Counted from the stretch's first letter, positions 1 through 6,372 are shown. The stretch is 11,261 nucleotides of DNA from Limisphaerales bacterium (GCA_003140275.1 PLJQ01000082.1:1-11261); one strand, 5' to 3'. Translations and numbers: made by a program. The notes: a model not told the origin generated them from the sequence alone.

Positions 1-59
1 ACATTTGCTGAAAGCGTAGCGTCGTTACGGCCGAAGAGCAACACCGCCACGCGAATCAC
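1..59 (-). CDS. Possible 5' end of a gene running off the left edge
   Basis: On the minus strand a good Shine-Dalgarno sequence (AAGGAGG, about 75-69) precedes two adjacent GTG codons (62 and 59). The frame stays open to the window edge and reads VIRVAVLLFGRNDATLSAN. The frame is also open upstream to 299 but has no ATG, so the Shine-Dalgarno is what decides the start. The pattern of a beta strand followed by LFG is loosely like the first strand of ubiquitin-fold sulfur carriers (MoaD/ThiS), but about 20 residues cannot establish that. GTG at 80 is an alternative start. The product is best called unknown. Confidence 0.3.
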   Translation of the reverse strand, partial: MIRVAVLLFGRNDATLSAN

Positions 60-241
60 CACCAACTCCTCCTTTTTCACAGGCAAACCGCATAACGTGA
101 TCAACTGACTTCGTGCAACGCAGGTGTTTTCAAAACCGAGAAGTGCCGGCTCGCATCCTGGTCGCGTTTGTTTCGCAGTGGATTGAAGCAAATCCACCGC
201 GCGATTACGGCAGACCTTCTTTCTCCCTATGAAAAGTATTT

Positions 242-267
242 TGAAAAGCCAGGCCTGGCACTTTTCA
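242..267 (-). terminator. Intrinsic terminator after the HEAT-repeat gene
   Basis: The perfect palindrome GCCAGGCCTGGC (248-259) is flanked by TGAAAA on the left and TTTTCA on the right, with two unpaired bases. On the minus strand this gives a short A-tract, a GC-rich stem and a U-tract. It lies about 35 bases beyond the stop codon at 300. The symmetry would let it work in both directions. Confidence 0.5.
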
Positions 268-299
268 GGAATGTGACTGCTGGACGTCCAAGGATTGCG

Positions 300-989
300 C
301 TACTGCTCCAGCGTTGATTGATTGCGAGACACAGGCGCTTCGCCAATCCCGTTCTTTTGAGGCAACGCCGTTCCGGCAGTGCCGGAGGCGGTCTTTTGTA
401 AGGTTGGGACCTCAAAAACGGAAGGCAACTTCAAAAAGTCAATTGCTGCAAGAATGTCAGCCTTTTCGGCAAGGTCTTCGGTTTGAACGGCCAATTCCCG
501 TAACGTTGAAATTGCGGAACGATCGCCAAACTGAATCACCGCACCGAGCGCGCCTTCGCGAATTTGCTTATCAGAGTTGGTCAACTCAGTCAAAATCGTA
601 TTCAGGGAATTGGAATCATCATTCATGGCCAAATCGTTCAGTTCGTCGATTCGCTGGCTGACGTATTCTGCGTGATTTGTATTTTGCAATGCGGCGGATG
701 ACTGAGAATTGGCGATCACCTTGTCAGTTGCGTTGTTGTGTACAATGGAATTGACAGTTTCCGGTCCACGAGGGCCGCTTTTCCCCACTTGATCAACTTT
801 CGCAGAGGGTGAGTTTTCACGCTCCTGATCCTGTAACCCCAAACGCGGTGCGGACCCCGCCGCGGAGAAATCGCCGCCCGCAGCGGAACGTGAGACGCGT
901 TCCTGGCGTAGAACGGTTGATAATAGAGCCACGACTCCCAACAACCCAAACGCCAGCAGCAGCACTGTGATTACAACTTTGGGTCTCAT
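300..989 (-). CDS. Membrane-anchored HEAT-repeat protein, function unknown
   Basis: The protein has 229 residues. Residues 5-27 form one hydrophobic segment (VITVLLLAFGLLGVV and on) after a short positive N-terminus, with no clear signal-peptidase site, so it is probably a signal anchor with the rest in the periplasm. Residues 30-100 are polar, Ser/Asn/Gln-rich and likely disordered. Residues 105-190 carry two or three HEAT-like helical pairs, seen in LTNSDKQIREGALGAVIQFG and in RSAISTLRELAVQTEDLAEK followed by DILAAIDFLKLPS. HEAT repeats bind protein partners, and no catalytic motif is visible. Short anchored proteins of this layout are, from memory, common in Verrucomicrobiota. It has its own terminator downstream, and a second terminator separates it from the upstream gene, so it is probably transcribed alone. 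Confidence 0.8.
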   Translation of the reverse strand: MRPKVVITVLLLAFGLLGVVALLSTVLRQERVSRSAAGGDFSAAGSAPRLGLQDQERENSPSAKVDQVGKSGPRGPETVNSIVHNNATDKVIANSQSSAALQNTNHAEYVSQRIDELNDLAMNDDSNSLNTILTELTNSDKQIREGALGAVIQFGDRSAISTLRELAVQTEDLAEKADILAAIDFLKLPSVFEVPTLQKTASGTAGTALPQKNGIGEAPVSRNQSTLEQ

Positions 990-1022
990 GGCGGACAGTA
1001 TGCGAGTTCTTGATTGACTCCT

Positions 1023-1065
1023 AAAACAAATCGGTTCGACACGGGTTTGCCCGCATCGAACCGAT
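1023..1065 (-). terminator. Intrinsic terminator after the small secreted protein gene
   Basis: A 10-bp perfect stem (ATCGGTTCGA at 1030-1039 with TCGAACCGAT at 1056-1065) holds an inner 4-bp CGGG/CCCG stem with a TTTG loop. Reading the minus strand, the stem is followed directly by TTGTTTT. It lies 24 bases after the stop at 1089 and in front of the HEAT-repeat gene. Confidence 0.75.
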
Positions 1066-1088
1066 CATGTGCCACCTTGCGAATTGGC

Positions 1089-1775
1089 TTAATTTAAGAT
1101 CCTTAGTTTTCCAGTTCCCATCGCGGACGCAGTGCCAGTAATGACAAAAGGAGTGGTGCCATCCGGTGCAAACCCTTCACCCGCTCCACTCTGAATACTA
1201 CCAGAGTCTGTTTCCGTATAAATTCCGGTGGTTGGATTGGGTGCCAGAGCAGTGGTCGTCGATACTCCAAGGCCTGTCAAGCTGAAGTGGAACATGCCAC
1301 CGATGGGTCTGGCATCATAGGTAAGGGTTATGAGTTGATAGCTGGTTTCACTAAAAGGAGGGAAATGTGATCCAGTAGCGTCATTAAATTTCTGACTGAA
1401 TATTTGGTTGTTTCCGGTGTTCGCTATCGACAAAATATTCGTCACGCTAAGCAGGAGGTTGGTGCCTTTGACCACTTGGAAGTCGCCGTTCACTGACACC
1501 AGCTTGGCACTGGCGGGGAAACTGTTGCTCGACCAATGCCCGGCGGCGAATTCGTCCTTGGCCAGCCTTTGCATCAAGTCTTTTGTGATAAAACTTTTTT
1601 TAATGGGCTTGGCACCTGTGGTAATAGTGCCGTTGTCCGTAGGCGCATTGGTGTTTTGCACCAACGCGGTCGCAGTAATGGTGAGCGTTTGCACGATTTG
1701 GGCTTGGAGGTTGCCGGCAGCAAAGGCCAACAGCCCCAGCGCCACAATCATAGTCAATTGTTTGTTTGTTTTCAT
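1089..1775 (-). CDS. Small secreted protein of unknown function
   Basis: The protein has 228 residues. A clear Sec signal peptide covers residues 1-26: a MKTNKQ n-region, a MIVALGLLAFAAG core, and a likely cut after LQA before QIVQ. The mature part is rich in Thr, Ser, Asn and Gly, has no cysteine, and alternates short beta-like segments such as QTLTITATALVQ and PFVITGTASAMGTGKL. No catalytic motif or known domain was recognised. The start is fixed by the signal peptide; there is no Shine-Dalgarno sequence in front of it. The gene stands alone between two minus-strand terminators, so it likely has its own promoter in the 1776-1860 stretch, where no sigma-70-like boxes could be named with confidence. 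It looks like a lineage-specific surface or periplasmic protein. Confidence 0.8.
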   Translation of the reverse strand: MKTNKQLTMIVALGLLAFAAGNLQAQIVQTLTITATALVQNTNAPTDNGTITTGAKPIKKSFITKDLMQRLAKDEFAAGHWSSNSFPASAKLVSVNGDFQVVKGTNLLLSVTNILSIANTGNNQIFSQKFNDATGSHFPPFSETSYQLITLTYDARPIGGMFHFSLTGLGVSTTTALAPNPTTGIYTETDSGSIQSGAGEGFAPDGTTPFVITGTASAMGTGKLRILN

Positions 1776-1860
1776 GGAATTAGTTCTTTTTTATTGTGGT
1801 ACAGTTTCAGTTAATTGTTTCCGAATGTGTTGGCCCAGCGCCACGCATTTGAGCAACGGT

Positions 1861-1912
1861 AAAAAAAACGCGGCGTTCACACAATGGGGTGAATACCCCA
1901 TATCGAACGCCG
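1861..1912 (-). terminator. Intrinsic terminator downstream of the PIG-L gene
   Basis: A two-part hairpin has an outer 8-bp stem (CGGCGTTC at 1871-1878 with GAACGCCG at 1905-1912) and an inner 7-bp stem (ATGGGGT at 1884-1890 with ACCCCAT at 1895-1901), with a GAAT loop. On the minus strand it is followed by CG and then eight T. It lies about 160 bases beyond the PIG-L stop and 86 bases before the next minus-strand start, so it ends the PIG-L transcript. It could also act as an attenuator for the secreted-protein gene. Confidence 0.75.
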
Positions 1913-1930
1913 GACACCGGAGGTCAAACT

Positions 1931-1956
1931 AGAGGTAACACCACCTCTCTTTTTTT
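1931..1956 (+). terminator. Terminator-like hairpin facing the opposite way
   Basis: AGAGGT (1931-1936) pairs with ACCTCT (1943-1948) around a six-base loop, followed on the plus strand by C and seven T. The form is that of a plus-strand intrinsic terminator, yet no plus-strand gene lies upstream. It may block antisense transcription into the PIG-L gene, or be left from an earlier gene order. Confidence 0.4.
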
Positions 1957-2068
1957 CTGCGTGTTGTCGCCTTGACGCATGTATTGTGATTAGATCCAGA
2001 TTTTTCAGTTCCAGCCAAAACACTCACCTGGCTGTTCGCGCTTATTTGGCCGCGCACTTCTGCCTCCG

Positions 2069-2965
2069 TCAACCCCTTTTTTGACGTGATTTTGTCTGCC
2101 CTCGCAAACGCCGCTTGAGCCGGTCCAGGTTGGATGCGTCTGGCACAATGTTCGGAAAATCGTCCAACAATTGTTCATACACCGGCACCGCACCCCAAGC
2201 CGTCACTGTGAAAACCTCAAGCGCTCGTTTCGATTGGATGCCGAGTTCGCGATTCCTGTTGTCAAGGCGCTTTCGCAAAGCCTGTGACCAATCAGCCGGC
2301 GAGGCGGGTGGTTTCAGGTTGTGCCGGCCCACCCACGGCAACCATTCCGCGATTTGCGATTGATGACACCAGGTCATCTCACAAAGGGTTGGAAACGCCT
2401 CCTCCACATCCACCGCAAAATCGTGCGTGTTCGCGCCGGCCATGTAACCATCATAAACGTTGATGATCACCGGCACCTTGCACGGTTTGGAGGCGGTTTC
2501 ATCCGCGGGATATTCCGGGGTGAACGCGTGCGGCACATTGATCATGTAAGCCACCTTGCGCACGGCCTCCGCCACGGCGACGTGATCGACATGGATGCCC
2601 GTCAGCGGATCGGCGGCAACCGGCGGGCAAAAAAGGTAATCCGGCTCAAACTGACGGATCGAATTCCAAAGGCTCGCCAACAAGGGCGCGCTCACTTGCA
2701 AGCAGGCCTCGCGCGGCACCTGGCCGTCCGGCAATTTCAACTGTTCAAATTCATACCCGCCGATGTTTGCGGACGCCAATTGCTCCTGTAACCGAAGGAC
2801 GCCGGTTTCCTCGCGCGTGCGAAACTGATGACCGGCCTTGCCATCGGTGCAGACCATCACGCGCGCCTGAAGCGATGCGCCCAATTTGCGGCGCCAGAGT
2901 TCAAACGTGCCCGCGGCCACGAACTCGAAGTCGTCAAAGTGCGCGTGGAGGCAGAGAATTTTCAT
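2069..2965 (-). CDS. PIG-L (LmbE-like) family zinc-dependent deacetylase
   Basis: The protein has 298 residues counted from MKILCLHAHFDDFEF. This start is preferred to the in-frame ATG 24 codons upstream because family members begin right before the first strand and metal motif. Residues 7-14 (HAHFDDFE) match the HPDD-type motif that supplies the zinc ligands and the catalytic Asp. GIHVDHVAVAEAV near residue 145 supplies the second metal His with its neighbouring DH pair. A middle block with KAGHQFRTREE and LKLPDGQ matches the usual region between them. The family removes N-acetyl groups from GlcNAc-type sugars (GlcNAc-PI, mycothiol and bacillithiol precursors, lipoglycans). The substrate here cannot be read from the sequence. 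There is no signal peptide, so it is cytoplasmic. It is probably transcribed alone, with a terminator at 1912-1861. Confidence 0.9.
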   Translation of the reverse strand: MKILCLHAHFDDFEFVAAGTFELWRRKLGASLQARVMVCTDGKAGHQFRTREETGVLRLQEQLASANIGGYEFEQLKLPDGQVPREACLQVSAPLLASLWNSIRQFEPDYLFCPPVAADPLTGIHVDHVAVAEAVRKVAYMINVPHAFTPEYPADETASKPCKVPVIINVYDGYMAGANTHDFAVDVEEAFPTLCEMTWCHQSQIAEWLPWVGRHNLKPPASPADWSQALRKRLDNRNRELGIQSKRALEVFTVTAWGAVPVYEQLLDDFPNIVPDASNLDRLKRRLRGQTKSRQKRG

Positions 2966-3330
2966 TTCAGTTTTATGAACGAACCGGCCCTCAGAAAATA
3001 GTGGCGACTCCGACCAACAGGAAGCCAAAAGAGGCACACGTTAAGAATAACGGCGGAATCAACGGGAACGAGGCGCCGGGAACGCCCGTTGCTTTGCAAC
3101 GCGAAAGCAACGAAGCAGCTCGCCGTTCAAAGCAGCGGAAAACTAGGTGACTGGACCACAAAGGCGTGAGTACCGCGTGAATTTTCGTCAATTTTTAGCC
3201 ACCGTAAAAAACGAGCGAGGTAAAGAATTACAGGTTGAAAACAACCTATGAAACGTAGGGGCAATCGGGCGAACGAAAAACAACTTGCCATTGCACTGTA
3301 ACAAGGATTCCCTAATTGTGACACAGAACT
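2966..3330. other. Intergenic region between divergent PIG-L and zinc-ribbon genes
   Basis: This 365-bp gap must hold the promoters of both divergent genes. It contains the box TAGTGGCGAC (2999-3008), which recurs at 9740 and 9828, and the first copy of the 130-bp direct repeat (3137-3266). A minus-strand frame in 2991-3191 ends in a hydrophobic stretch but reads through the repeat, so it was not accepted as a gene. No sigma-70 boxes with proper spacing were found. Confidence 0.5.
3137..3266 (+). repeat. 130-bp direct repeat, copy 1
   Basis: By eye it is about 88% identical to 4334-4463, including a 29-base perfect core (3219-3247). The core holds a 6-bp hairpin, AGGTTG/CAACCT with an AAAA loop (3232-3247). 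An upstream pair, TACCGCG (3171-3177) with CGAGGTA (3216-3222), could close a larger stem with one mismatch. The copy ends 64 bases before the ATG of the zinc-ribbon gene. Confidence 0.9.
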
Positions 3331-3687
3331 ATGACCCCATTACTCATCATTGCCGTTGTTGTTGGATGGATTGCATGCGGTCTTATTGGCGGTGCGTTGG
3401 CGAGCGAGAAGGGCCGCGGTTCGGACGGTCTCTTGCTCGGTTTTCTTTTTGGACCGATCGGCATCGTGATTGCACTCTTGCTGCCACCCAAGGCAGTTGC
3501 GCATAAACAAGGAACGAAGCACTGTCCATATTGCGCTACGGCAATTGATGTCAGTGAGATGAAATGCCCGAACTGTCGCCGTTCCCAACCACCGCGCCAA
3601 ACCAACGCAGATTGGGAAAAGACTGTTGCTGCCAGGGACGACGTGGAAAAATGGGCCAAGGAGGAAAAGAGCGATGACGCCAGCTAA
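3331..3687 (+). CDS. Small two-helix membrane protein with C-terminal zinc ribbon
   Basis: The protein has 118 residues. Segment 1 (residues 4-24, LLIIAVVVGWIACGLIGGAL) and segment 2 (about 33-53, LLLGFLFGPIGIVIALLLPP) are hydrophobic and glycine-rich, and likely form a membrane hairpin. Residues 63-79 carry CPYC-x12-CPNC, a four-Cys zinc ribbon, followed by a charged tail. Proteins with a short glycine-rich membrane hairpin plus zinc ribbon are widespread and mostly uncharacterised; the ribbon is probably cytoplasmic and binds protein or nucleic acid. The gene follows repeat copy 1 and lies 27 bases before the next gene, so the two are probably co-transcribed. No Shine-Dalgarno sequence is seen before the ATG. 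Confidence 0.75.
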   Translation: MTPLLIIAVVVGWIACGLIGGALASEKGRGSDGLLLGFLFGPIGIVIALLLPPKAVAHKQGTKHCPYCATAIDVSEMKCPNCRRSQPPRQTNADWEKTVAARDDVEKWAKEEKSDDAS

Positions 3688-3714
3688 CGCATCTAATCCT
3701 GCCCATGCTGCTTT

Positions 3715-4299
3715 ATGACAACCCTGATAGACCGCGATGCGTGTCCCATAAAACAATTGCCGTCTGTCGCCGAACTTAGGCATGAACTCATGGTCGCGAT
3801 GGGTGCGGGTCTTCTCTCGCTTCAGTTCTTTGAATTGTATGCTTCAGGGTGCTTGCTTGCGCTATGCGGTGACGAACGTTACGGAGTTGAGGATTTGTTC
3901 TCCGGTGACACATTGCTGCGGGGGCCGACTGTCGCAACCCTTGTCGCCAGATTTAGGAAGCTTATGCCGCTTGATCCACGCTTCGAGGATCGCCTCAATT
4001 CCTTCATTGAGAAGCGGAATGTCTTTATTCACCGGCTGTTTATTTCGGACCTTGGACCGAACAAAAAGGGGGATGAGGCGGCGCTTTACGACAAGCTTGC
4101 GTTTATTTTGGATTTGATGCGCGAGACCAAAGCATTGAAGCCAGTGTTTTGCGGACTTTACTCGCTGATACATAAAGCCCAGATTGCAGAGGGTCACATC
4201 GAGTCGAATCCAGCGCTGGACCAAGAAGCAACCGAGATGGAGAAGTATGAGCACGAGATTATTTCAGTCTTACGCCGCGAGCGAGTTAATGAGGTCTAA
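3715..4299 (+). CDS. HEPN-like helical protein, function unknown
   Basis: The protein has 194 residues, is soluble, and is probably mostly helical. Residues 22-50 form an amphipathic helix with hydrophobic runs (MVAMGAGLLSLQFFELYASG). Residues about 98-108 read FIEKRNVFIHR, an R-N-x3-H arrangement that fits the R-x4-6-H signature of HEPN nucleases, where the residue after Arg is usually Asn, Asp or His. It follows helix-like text with EDRLNSF. HEPN proteins act as RNases in toxin-antitoxin, abortive infection and CRISPR effectors, but some related helical domains with this motif have no shown activity. The tail (170-194) is charged and coiled-coil-like. With the membrane zinc-ribbon gene just upstream it forms a unit bracketed by the 130-bp repeats. 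Family membership is inferred from the motif only. Confidence 0.65.
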   Translation: MTTLIDRDACPIKQLPSVAELRHELMVAMGAGLLSLQFFELYASGCLLALCGDERYGVEDLFSGDTLLRGPTVATLVARFRKLMPLDPRFEDRLNSFIEKRNVFIHRLFISDLGPNKKGDEAALYDKLAFILDLMRETKALKPVFCGLYSLIHKAQIAEGHIESNPALDQEATEMEKYEHEIISVLRRERVNEV

Positions 4300-4333
4300 C
4301 AAATCGCGAGCCTGTGTGAAAAGTCCGTGCGTC

Positions 4334-4463
4334 GGAAAAACTGGGTGACTGGACCACAAAAGCGTGAGTACCGCGTGAAGTTTCGTCGGTGTCTAACTAC
4401 CATAAAAAGGAGCGGGGTAAAGAATTACAGGTTGAAAACAACCTGTGAAACGTAAGAGCAATC
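4334..4463 (+). repeat. 130-bp direct repeat, copy 2
   Basis: This is the second copy of 3137-3266, in the same orientation, with one inserted and one deleted base and about 15 substitutions. Most changes cluster in the middle (4388-4400). The hairpin is stronger here: ACAGGTTG (4427-4434) and CAACCTGT (4439-4446) form 8 bp around AAAA. The copy ends 59 bases before the ATG at 4523, almost the same spacing as copy 1. Confidence 0.9.
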
Positions 4464-4522
4464 TGAATATCACCTGATTCGACTATTGAAGGGGACTGGC
4501 GCATTCCGTAATCTGTGAAGGT

Positions 4523-5230
4523 ATGGGCGAAGCCGATTATTACCTCTTGAACGGCGACCAAGAGCAAGGCCCGTGGACGCTCGGCGAATTGCAAGCCTTC
4601 TGGCAGGCGGGCGCGGTGACTTTGGAGACACTCCATGCCCGGCCCGGAATGTCCGAGTGGAAACCGCTCTCCACCATTTTTGGTGCTGTTCCTCCCACCA
4701 CTGCCCAATCGGGCGTTGCGGAGAAGAACGTCAAGCAGCTTGGGCTTCAGGTCGGCTTTGGCAAGACGATCCAGAACGCGATTGAAACGGTGGCGAACCA
4801 AGTCGCCAGCGGCGTATTCGACAATATGCCGGGCGAGGACAAGGCGACGATGGGCTGGGAGTGGTACGCACTTCACGATAGACACCAGAATTGCGACAAG
4901 TGCGGGTTCTACGACGGCCAGCGGTGGACGAGGGACTATAAGCCTGTCGGCGGCGGGCCGGAGTTCCCGGGAAAACCGCCGCTACATGCCAGTTGCCAAT
5001 GCACACTCATCCCTGTTGACCTAGATGGTGGCCCGCCAGTGCCAACGCAACTTGACGATGTATTCCGTTCTCAGGACAAGCTTTCTTTGGAAACTTCATT
5101 CGGCAAGGCCAACACGGAAGCGTTTCTTGGTGGCAGACTGAATGGTCGGCAACTGCTACAGCAGAGCACGTTCAAGGTATCACCGGATGATTTGAAACGG
5201 CTAAAGAACATTTGGGCAACAACGGAATGA
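4523..5230 (+). CDS. GYF_2-domain protein with phage minor-head-like C-terminal region
   Basis: The protein has 235 residues. Residues 5-55 (YYLLNGDQEQGPWTLGELQA and on to SEWKPLSTIF) are a typical GYF_2 (DUF4339) domain, a small fold thought to bind proline-rich peptides. A linker and a helical stretch (70-105) follow. Residues 112-170 contain W-x5-H-x3-NCDKCGFYDG and then KPPLHASCQCTLIPVD. This arrangement of W, C-x2-C, DG and P-P-x-H-x2-C-x-C resembles the C-terminal end of SPP1 gp7 / Mu gpF-type phage minor head proteins. The last part (FGKANTEAFLGGRLNGRQLL) also resembles the ending of that family. There is no signal peptide. The stop overlaps the next start (ATGA at 5227), so the two are co-translated. 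The nearby terminase supports a phage origin. The combination with GYF_2 is unusual. Confidence 0.65.
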   Translation: MGEADYYLLNGDQEQGPWTLGELQAFWQAGAVTLETLHARPGMSEWKPLSTIFGAVPPTTAQSGVAEKNVKQLGLQVGFGKTIQNAIETVANQVASGVFDNMPGEDKATMGWEWYALHDRHQNCDKCGFYDGQRWTRDYKPVGGGPEFPGKPPLHASCQCTLIPVDLDGGPPVPTQLDDVFRSQDKLSLETSFGKANTEAFLGGRLNGRQLLQQSTFKVSPDDLKRLKNIWATTE

Positions 5231-5544
5231 GCGCAACGATCACAATCAACATAGTGAAAGACACGGCCACGGCAAGCTTGCTAGGGGAGCTGACGAGCGC
5301 GAATCTTGAAAACCACGCCCGATTCATCGCCATAATGGTGAGCAGACTTAAACAGGAAATTGGCGAGAAATACTGTCTCCGCATCCACCGAACCCTCGGG
5401 AAAATTTATCACCGCTGCGGTAACAAAACGAAAGCGATTGAACATCTCGAAACAGCGCTGCGGCTGAATCCAAAAATCGGCGTACAGACCCTGTTAAAGC
5501 GCCTGATATCGGAGAAGGAAAAAGGTGACGCACTGGCAACTTGA
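5227..5544 (+). CDS. Small TPR-motif protein
   Basis: The protein has 105 residues from MSATITINIV. The start at 5227 is chosen because its ATG shares bases with the TGA of the upstream gene (ATGA), a standard translational-coupling overlap; an in-frame ATG at 5212 is possible but less likely. Residues about 57-85 (TLGKIYHRCGNKTKAIEHLE then TALRLNP) form one canonical TPR unit with the expected Leu, Gly, Tyr, Ala and Pro positions. The flanking helices (LENHARFIAIMVSRLKQEI before, VQTLLKRLISEKEKG after) could complete a small solenoid. TPRs mediate protein binding, so a partner role for the co-translated GYF_2 protein is a reasonable inference. No enzymatic motif is visible. Confidence 0.65.
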   Translation: MSATITINIVKDTATASLLGELTSANLENHARFIAIMVSRLKQEIGEKYCLRIHRTLGKIYHRCGNKTKAIEHLETALRLNPKIGVQTLLKRLISEKEKGDALAT

Positions 5545-5547
5545 GCC

Positions 5548-5607
5548 GCAGCGGGCGGCGGCTCACGTCGGGCTGGGCGGGCCTATGCACGCCCGGCCCG
5601 CCGCTGC
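5548..5607. other. Long GC-rich imperfect palindrome between two genes
   Basis: The inner 14-bp arm (5569-5582 with 5587-5600, loop CTAT) has one G-T wobble and one mismatch. The outer arm GCAGCGG (5548-5554) pairs with CCGCTGC (5601-5607) and leaves a 14-base bulge on the left. No T-tract follows, so it is not a standard terminator. It lies in the 84-bp gap between the TPR gene and the next gene and may be a mobile palindromic repeat or an RNA-processing hairpin. Confidence 0.6.
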
Positions 5608-5628
5608 GCTGGAATAGGACAGAGAAAA

Positions 5629-6372
5629 GTGAAAAAGAAACACCGGAAGTGCAGCAACACGGCGAAGCGAGCGGTTGCACAGTTGAGCTGCGAAGAAATC
5701 ACTGCGATTGCATCGGAAGCGGCCCGCGCTGAAATCGCCAGGCAAGTGCGTACGTCGTTGTCGCCCTCACCCGAGACACTGGCCCTCATCGCCGCGAACG
5801 TGGCCAAAGGCGGAAGCCTGAAGCCCGTCGAGGCTATCGCTTACGCGGCGGAGCTGTATGACGAGGCGCGCGCAAAGCTGGAGCGGGCGATGAAATACCA
5901 AGACGCTGCCGCGCACGAGGCCGATGCTTGGGCTGACTTCCCGCAGCCGGAAAAGTATCCCGCACCTTTTGGCGATTTTCTGCGGCTCATCGTCAACGCG
6001 AAAACGCCAGCCGACTCGACGAAGCGATTCCGAGAGTTCTTGCGCCACCGGTGGAAACGATTCTGCGCGGGCGGCAACATCGAAGAGTATCCGAAGTGGG
6101 CAGAGTGGACGGAACAAAAACTGTTGGCGGAAATGAAACCAGAGGAGCGCCAGAATCCGAAGTGGGCGGGCGTGACAGAGCAACAAATCGCTGAGACTTT
6201 GCTGCAAGAGAATCTTGAAAAGAAAGTGCTTGAGGATTTGGAGGAACATCAACGCGGTGTTCCAGATCAATACCAATGGTGTCTGTGCGCAAAGGACTAC
6301 CGCGCATGGTGGGCGAGCCAACGAAGCGCCCAAGCAAAGGCGGCCGCAAAAAAATCGAAAAAAGCGCATTGA
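5629..6372 (+). CDS. Charged helical protein of unknown function
   Basis: The protein has 247 residues from a GTG start at 5629. The first ATG in frame is about 86 codons inside, and the reading before it looks coding, so GTG is preferred. The N-terminus is strongly basic (MKKKHRKCSNTAKRA), followed by helices rich in Ala and Glu. The middle has aromatic-rich text (FREFLRHRWKRF, YPKWAEWTEQKLL, and the similar QNPKWAGVTEQQIAETLL), so two short W-x4-EQ units may be a degenerate internal repeat. The C-terminus has QWCLCAKDYRAWWASQ and ends in a Lys/Ala-rich tail (AAAKKSKKAH) that could contact DNA or RNA. No known domain was recognised. It follows the GYF_2 and TPR genes on the same strand and is separated from the terminase pair by a terminator at 6534. 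Confidence 0.65.
   Translation: MKKKHRKCSNTAKRAVAQLSCEEITAIASEAARAEIARQVRTSLSPSPETLALIAANVAKGGSLKPVEAIAYAAELYDEARAKLERAMKYQDAAAHEADAWADFPQPEKYPAPFGDFLRLIVNAKTPADSTKRFREFLRHRWKRFCAGGNIEEYPKWAEWTEQKLLAEMKPEERQNPKWAGVTEQQIAETLLQENLEKKVLEDLEEHQRGVPDQYQWCLCAKDYRAWWASQRSAQAKAAAKKSKKAH

Noticed and set aside
1408..1932. Plus-strand frame of 174 codons over the secreted-protein gene.
   Set aside because: The minus strand has a proper signal peptide and its own terminator; the plus frame runs through the minus-strand terminator hairpin.
2991..3191. A minus-strand frame of 66 codons ending in a hydrophobic stretch (PLFLTCASFGFLLVGVATIF).
   Set aside because: Its first part runs through the 130-bp direct repeat and the frame is not kept in the second copy. 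It might be a remnant of a membrane protein, but support is too weak.
3137..3266. Group II intron end or retron non-coding RNA.
   Set aside because: No reverse transcriptase gene in the window and no domain V-like hairpin or msr/msd layout could be drawn.
4293..4463. Integron-like attC site: GTCTAAC right after the HEPN-like stop fits the R'' pattern, and another lies in repeat copy 2.
   Set aside because: No matching GTTRRRY partner and no L boxes follow within 60-150 bases, and the first repeat lacks the motif.
3137..4463. CRISPR array, because of the repeated sequence.
   Set aside because: Only two copies, 130 bp long and about 1.07 kb apart, with genes between them.
5767..6369. Long minus-strand frame of about 200 codons.
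   Set aside because: It lies fully opposite the better-coded plus-strand gene 5629-6372 and has a Leu/Arg/Cys-rich composition typical of antisense frames.
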